Shown here: positions 4,753 through 8,201 of the stretch, one piece after another
How positions within the stretch are numbered: the first letter of the stretch is position 1
Layout: the number at the start of each line of letters is the position of its first letter
Origin: Chloroflexota bacterium
GTDB taxonomy: Bacteria > Chloroflexota > Anaerolineae > Caldilineales > Caldilineaceae
Reading direction: 5' to 3'
DNA: 8,201 nucleotides
Assembly (NCBI GenBank): GCA_016199425.1
Contig: JACQGT010000259.1
Span: 1-8,201, forward strand
Translations under genes and position numbers: made by a program
The notes under the pieces: generated by a model
Seen by the model: the letters and a program-made list of their open reading frames with translations, nothing else
Told to the model about the DNA's origin: nothing
The model's database searches: none

Positions 4753-6720
4753 TTATTCGTCACCAGCGATGTCACCCCAGACGCGCAGCAGTTCGGCCAC
4801 ACCCCAGGCCTGGGCAATGCAGCCACGCGGGGTGAAAGGCGGATCGCCGTCGAAAATTTCGCTGATGCTGCCCAGGCCGTGGTCGTTCAGGTGGTGGGCA
4901 AAGGGCGCAAGAAACCCACGCGCCGCGCCAGGATCGCCGTAGACGCGCAGATGCGCAGAGACAAATGGGCCGATCAGCCAGGACCAGACAGTTCCCTGAT
5001 GGTACGCCCCATCCCGCTGCCGTGGACCGCCGCCGTAGTGGCCGATGTACGCTGGATCGTCCGCGGCCAGGCTGCGCAGACCATACGAGGTGAGAAGATG
5101 GCGCGCACAGACATCGACCACACCGCGCTGCTGGACCGGGTCCAGGGGACTGTGGGGCAGGGAGACGGCGAACAACTGGTTCGGGCGCAGGGCTGGATCG
5201 TCGCCGCCAGGCCCATCCAGCACGTCGTAGCAGTAACCGCCCCTCGCGTACCAGAAGCGGGCAAAGCCGGCCCGGGTCCGCCCGGCCAGGGTGTCGTATT
5301 CCTGATGCGGCAGTCCCAAGCGCCGGGCAAAATCCGCCGTGTTGCGCAGCGCGTTGTACCACAGGGCGTTGATTTCCACGGCTTTGCCCGTGCGCGGCGT
5401 CACCACCCAATCCCCCACTTTGGCATCCATCCAGGTGAGTTGGACTCCCGTCTCCCCGGCATAGAGCAGGCCGTCAGCCGCATCCATCCGAATACTGTAG
5501 CGGGTGCCCTTCTGATGCCAGGCGATCATCTCCTGCAGAACCGGGAAGATGTCGCCTAACAGATCCTCATCCCCTGTCGCGGCCACGTAGGCCCGCATCG
5601 CCTCGAAATACCAGAGGGTGGCGTCCACTGTATTGTATTCAGGCGTCTCACCGGCGTCGGGGAAGCGGTTGGGCAGCATCCCCTGATCCACAAACTGAGC
5701 AAACGTGCGTAGAATGGAGGCAGCGACCGCGTAGCGAGCGGTTGCCAGGGCCAGACCGGGCAAACCAATCATTGTGTCCCGGCCCCAATCGCCAAACCAG
5801 GGATAACCGGCGATCACAGAGCGCCCGTCGCTGCCGTCCGGCGTCGTGCGCTGGACGATGAACTGGTCGGCGGCCAGAACGAGCTGGCGCGCCCAGGCCG
5901 GCGCGTCGGTCTGGCCGCTGTTTGCCAACAGGGCGCGTTCATACTCCTGGCGCAGGGCATAGGCGGCGTGGCCGTCCGGGTTCGGCGTCGATTCGGTGCT
6001 CGCCACCAGAGTCAGCGATTCACCCGCCTGGAGCAGAGCCGAAAACTCCCCGGCGTAGAGGTTGTCGTCCAGGGCGTCCAGGCCGCGGTACGCTTCCTGG
6101 CCCAGAAAATAACCGCGATACCATTCGTGGCGAGGCGCAACGTCGGCCGCGGCGGCCAGCAGATAGAGCGGCGTGGCGCCCGCAAAGGCAGACACGCGCA
6201 GACCGTGCGCCACAGGCTGGACGTCCATGCGCCACTCGCCGGCCCGGGTCAAGGCGTGATAGTCGCGATAGTTGACCAGGGCTTTGATAGAGAGAGCCAG
6301 GGGGGCGCTGGCCCGGCGCAGATCGTAGCGGATGTACGTTGTATTGACGCCGGGTTGCATCCAGATGCGCTTCTCCAGCAGGGCATCGGCGCAGGCAAAC
6401 GACCAGACCGGCGTACTCCCTTCCAACCGAAAGCGCTCCAAATGGTGGAATCCGGCAGGCTGCACCGCGCCGCTTTCCCAGCGGTTGCTGAAAAGGGGAT
6501 AGGCCCGCCCGTCGTAGGTTGCGCTCTCGTCCAACTTGCTCAGCAGGAGAGTGCGGCCCAGGGGTGGTTGAAGAGCGGCAACCAGCAAGCCGTGATAGCG
6601 CCGTGTGGACAACCCGGCCAGCGTGCCCGCGGCGTAGCCGCCCACACCGTTGGTCACCAGCCACTCGCGGCGTTCGGCAGCCGCCAGGTCTCCGCAAATT
6701 TCACGTCCAAAATCGATCAT
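4753..6720 (-). CDS. Glycogen debranching enzyme, archaeal/bacterial type (amylo-alpha-1,6-glucosidase)
   Basis: This 655-residue cytoplasmic enzyme is predicted to hydrolyse the alpha-1,6 branch stubs of glycogen during its breakdown. The N-terminal domain (about 1-270) shows the family signature REWLVTNGVGGY at 18-29, then TRRYHGLLVAAL at 39-50 and LLLSKLDE. The C-terminal (alpha/alpha)6 catalytic domain (about 275-650) shows PWFGDWGRDTMIGLPG (307-322), PNRFPDAGETPEYNTVDATL (350-369), WMDAKVGDWVVTPRTGKAVE (430-449), YHQGTVWSWLIGPF (573-586) and GSISEIFDGDPPFTPRGC (617-634). The frame is open for 25 codons further upstream, to ATG 6795, but that would overlap the CBM48 gene and add residues with no family match. 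ATG 6720 follows GAGG at the right distance and starts just before the conserved region. The length is normal and all motifs look intact. It is probably co-transcribed with the CBM48 gene. Confidence 0.93.
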   Translation of the reverse strand: MIDFGREICGDLAAAERREWLVTNGVGGYAAGTLAGLSTRRYHGLLVAALQPPLGRTLLLSKLDESATYDGRAYPLFSNRWESGAVQPAGFHHLERFRLEGSTPVWSFACADALLEKRIWMQPGVNTTYIRYDLRRASAPLALSIKALVNYRDYHALTRAGEWRMDVQPVAHGLRVSAFAGATPLYLLAAAADVAPRHEWYRGYFLGQEAYRGLDALDDNLYAGEFSALLQAGESLTLVASTESTPNPDGHAAYALRQEYERALLANSGQTDAPAWARQLVLAADQFIVQRTTPDGSDGRSVIAGYPWFGDWGRDTMIGLPGLALATARYAVAASILRTFAQFVDQGMLPNRFPDAGETPEYNTVDATLWYFEAMRAYVAATGDEDLLGDIFPVLQEMIAWHQKGTRYSIRMDAADGLLYAGETGVQLTWMDAKVGDWVVTPRTGKAVEINALWYNALRNTADFARRLGLPHQEYDTLAGRTRAGFARFWYARGGYCYDVLDGPGGDDPALRPNQLFAVSLPHSPLDPVQQRGVVDVCARHLLTSYGLRSLAADDPAYIGHYGGGPRQRDGAYHQGTVWSWLIGPFVSAHLRVYGDPGAARGFLAPFAHHLNDHGLGSISEIFDGDPPFTPRGCIAQAWGVAELLRVWGDIAGDE

Positions 6721-6725
6721 CTGTG

Positions 6726-6729
6726 CCTC
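6726..6729 (-). promoter_or_regulatory. Ribosome site that sets the debranching enzyme start
   Basis: On the minus strand GAGG overlaps the TGA stop of the CBM48 gene (6730-6728) and lies five bases before ATG 6720. The arrangement suggests that ribosomes finishing the CBM48 gene reinitiate on the debranching gene. Confidence 0.7.
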
Positions 6730-7024
6730 ATACCTGAACGACAGAGTCGTCTGCGCCAAATGGATTGGGCGCATAGGCGTCCGCCGCCCAATCATTTTCC
6801 CAACGTGCGCCGTCCAGCAGGAAACGATAGCGGTACTCCTGGCCGGATGTCAGGCTGAGTGTCAGCGCAAAACTGCCATCTTTGCGCCGTCGCATGGGAT
6901 GTGCGGAGGCATCCCAACTGTTGAACTCTCCACAGAGACAGGCGCTCTGGGCATTCACTGCGGCCGATAGTTCAAAGGTGACTCGACAGCTTTTGCCACT
7001 TTTGGTGTAAGTCTTTTTGGGCAT
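6728..7024 (-). CDS. Stand-alone CBM48 / isoamylase-type early-set glycogen-binding protein
   Basis: This 98-residue protein consists of one carbohydrate-binding beta-sandwich of the CBM48 type, the fold found in branching and debranching enzymes and in AMPK beta subunits. Diagnostic segments are CRVTFEL (13-19), CGEFNSWD (31-38), the RRRKDGSFALTLSL strand (45-58), YRYRFLLDGARWEND (64-78) and the closing DDSVVQV. W37 and W75 match the stacking tryptophans of glycogen-binding members. There is no catalytic domain or signal peptide. AAAGG lies 8 bases before ATG 7024. The gene ends 7 bases before the debranching enzyme start, so it probably serves as a glycogen-targeting partner or separate subunit of that enzyme. 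That role is inferred from context. Confidence 0.88.
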   Translation of the reverse strand: MPKKTYTKSGKSCRVTFELSAAVNAQSACLCGEFNSWDASAHPMRRRKDGSFALTLSLTSGQEYRYRFLLDGARWENDWAADAYAPNPFGADDSVVQV

Positions 7025-7132
7025 GGGATTTTCCTTTCCTGGCTAGAGAATTGAGTGGGTTTTGCCAGTGTTCAGCTTTTCGCTTCCTCCGCAAGGGTGG
7101 GGGATGGGTATCGTATCCGCAACGGTTTCTGG

Positions 7133-7990
7133 TTACAGGATCACCTGGCCGAGGGTGAGTACCGCCACCAGAATGAACAGCACAGCCAGGTCGATCTCCA
7201 GCATTCGCTGGGAGATCAAACTGGCCACGCGCGAACCAAACTGTCCGCCGATGATCACACCGGGCACAGTGAAGATACAGATGTTGAGCACAGTCGGTAG
7301 GGCGTCGCCGCCGGCGTTTGCGAAGCGCAGCAGATGGCCGGCCGAGGCGATCAATGCGGTCACTGCCACAACGAATACACTGGTCGCCACCGCTACTTTG
7401 CTGGGCACCCGGCAGCGCTGGAGCAAGAAGTAGCCGTTCATTTCGCCCAGCCCGGTGGAAACCATCCCCATAAACAACGCGCCCACGCCGGCGATCAGCC
7501 TGCCTTCGGTCCGGTCGCAGACTGTGTAGCGAATTTCTTCCCCATCGGCGGTGATAAGGAATGTTTCGGCTTTGTCACCGCCATACTCAGCGCCGATGGC
7601 TCTGTCCAGATGGGTCACATCCTCGTGGGTGGGTTGGCGCAGAAAGCTGAGAGCCACCACAAACAGACCGACACCCAGAATCACTTGGAGAAAGATGGCG
7701 GGAATCAGGCCCGAAGCGACTGTACCCACGATCGCCATTGGGATCGTCGCCAGCAGCAAAGAAGCCCCCAGACGATAATCGATCAACCGCTTGCGATAGT
7801 AGGCGAAGAGCCCGCTGGCAAAACCAAAGACCTCGGTGATGAGGGCTGTCCCGATGGCTACCTCGGGCGGCAGGCGAAGCGCCAGGATGAAGAGGGGCGA
7901 GAAGAAAGTGGCCCCTTCGACACCCGAAGCCATGGCCACGGTAGCGATTAACATAGAAATCGGGAGCATAAACCAGTATTCGAACGACAC
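7133..7990 (-). CDS. TauE/SafE-family membrane permease (probable anion or sulfite exporter)
   Basis: This 285-residue integral membrane protein has the two-fold repeat of the TauE/SafE family, whose members export sulfite, organosulfonates or related anions. About eight hydrophobic helices are visible. The first half carries GVEGATFFSPLFIL (23-36) followed by PPEVAIGTALITEVFG (41-56). The second carries STGLGEMNGYFLLQ (178-191) followed by VPSKVAVATSVFVVAVTAL (195-213). A polar segment of about 45 residues (118-162, including ETFLITADGEEIRYTVCDR) links the halves and is longer than in minimal members. Start GTG 7990 is preferred because AGGAG lies 8 bases upstream; ATG 7969 is an alternative. 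The substrate cannot be read from the sequence, and the neighbours, which concern glycogen, give no hint. Confidence 0.87.
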   Translation of the reverse strand: MSFEYWFMLPISMLIATVAMASGVEGATFFSPLFILALRLPPEVAIGTALITEVFGFASGLFAYYRKRLIDYRLGASLLLATIPMAIVGTVASGLIPAIFLQVILGVGLFVVALSFLRQPTHEDVTHLDRAIGAEYGGDKAETFLITADGEEIRYTVCDRTEGRLIAGVGALFMGMVSTGLGEMNGYFLLQRCRVPSKVAVATSVFVVAVTALIASAGHLLRFANAGGDALPTVLNICIFTVPGVIIGGQFGSRVASLISQRMLEIDLAVLFILVAVLTLGQVIL

Positions 7991-7998
7991 GAAGACTT

Positions 7999-8003
7999 CT
8001 CCT
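7999..8003 (-). promoter_or_regulatory. Ribosome site supporting a GTG start of the TauE-type gene
   Basis: AGGAG on the minus strand lies 8 bases before GTG 7990, favouring that start over the internal ATG at 7969. Confidence 0.7.
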
Positions 8004-8110
8004 GGGCAAATAGATTGGATAGCCGCCTCTACACGTTGGACGCAGTGACTATCTGATCTCTTACCCTTTTTTCTCCTTTTTTGTATTGGTCAACGAGATG
8101 CTGAAATTTT

Positions 8111-8182
8111 GGACGCAGATTTACGCAGATGAACGCAGATTTTTTCCTCTGGATCAGCGTCTATCCGCGTGAATCCGCGTCC
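8111..8182. repeat. Palindromic repeat made of three degenerate decamers per arm
   Basis: The left arm, 8111-8140, is three tandem ten-base units ending in ACGCAGAT. The right arm, 8153-8182, is their inverted counterpart, ending in ATCCGCGT-type units. Of 30 positions 24 pair, and five of the six differences are transitions. The loop is T-rich (8141-8152). The same TTGGACGCAG decamer appears again at 8036-8045. The repeat lies upstream of the TauE-type gene and has no coding frame; it resembles ACGCAGAT/ATCCGCGT intergenic repeats seen in several environmental bacterial genomes. Confidence 0.75.
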
Positions 8183-8201
8183 CAATCTCTTTCACGATGT
8201 C

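Noticed and set aside
6721..6795. Start of the debranching enzyme at ATG 6795
   Set aside because: This would overlap the CBM48 coding sequence by 68 bases and add residues without family similarity; ATG 6720 has a ribosome site and immediately precedes the conserved N-terminus.
5968..6858. Plus-strand open frame of 296 codons
   Set aside because: Antisense to the debranching enzyme and CBM48 genes, whose conserved motifs are unambiguous; its own translation is Arg/Gln-rich without a family signature.
7334..7951. Plus-strand open frame of 205 codons
   Set aside because: Antisense to the TauE-type permease; its translation is polar and His/Gly/Gln-rich with no domain.
8061..8094. Possible minus-strand promoter with TTGACC for the TauE-type gene
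   Set aside because: A good -35-like hexamer is present, but no -10-like hexamer lies at 16-18 bases; the nearest candidate is about 24 bases away.

Overview
The window looks like an ordinary chromosomal stretch from a GC-rich, free-living bacterium. A member of the Chloroflexota (Anaerolineae/Caldilineae-like) is the best guess. This rests on the gene types, on the style of the archaeal-type debranching enzyme with a tiny separate CBM48 partner, and on the many palindromic repeats at gene borders. The assignment is inference; no rRNA or other marker gene is present.

Layout, left to right. Positions 3-182 hold the 3' end of an unrecognised plus-strand gene. A 274-base gap follows, filled with repeats: a CAGTGAGCAGT/ATCAGTG tract interrupted by a non-coding inverted-repeat element with near-perfect 18-bp termini. 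Next is a plus-strand membrane-anchored monohaem cytochrome c (478-1248) with a duplicated Ala/Pro/Thr linker. Facing it on the minus strand is a large receptor-type HD-GYP protein (1488-3842: sensor, HAMP, GAF, HD-GYP), a predicted cyclic-di-GMP phosphodiesterase. Its 3' end runs out of frame into a truncated, frameshifted relic of a GGDEF domain (1307-1560). Directly upstream of its start codon sits a 93-bp MITE-like element with 13-bp terminal inverted repeats and a perfect 8-bp target duplication.

Divergent from it is a small, methionine-rich four-helix membrane protein (4156-4608). It ends at a perfect 28-bp palindrome with A- and T-tracts, a convincing bidirectional terminator, followed by a second 17-bp inverted repeat. 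Then come three minus-strand genes, in transcription order: a TauE/SafE-type permease (7133-7990), a 98-residue stand-alone CBM48 glycogen-binding domain (6728-7024), and an archaeal/bacterial-type glycogen debranching enzyme (4753-6720). The last two are 7 bases apart and look translationally coupled, so the CBM48 protein probably works with the debranching enzyme on stored glycogen. The TauE gene is 108 bases upstream in the same orientation, with no evident functional link. Positions 8111-8182 hold a palindrome built from three degenerate decamers per arm.

I see no tRNA, rRNA, CRISPR array, transposase or phage gene. I find no convincing new multi-gene system. The most unusual content is the concentration of unrelated palindromic elements at gene boundaries, two of which carry insertion footprints, and the decayed GGDEF fused behind the HD-GYP gene.
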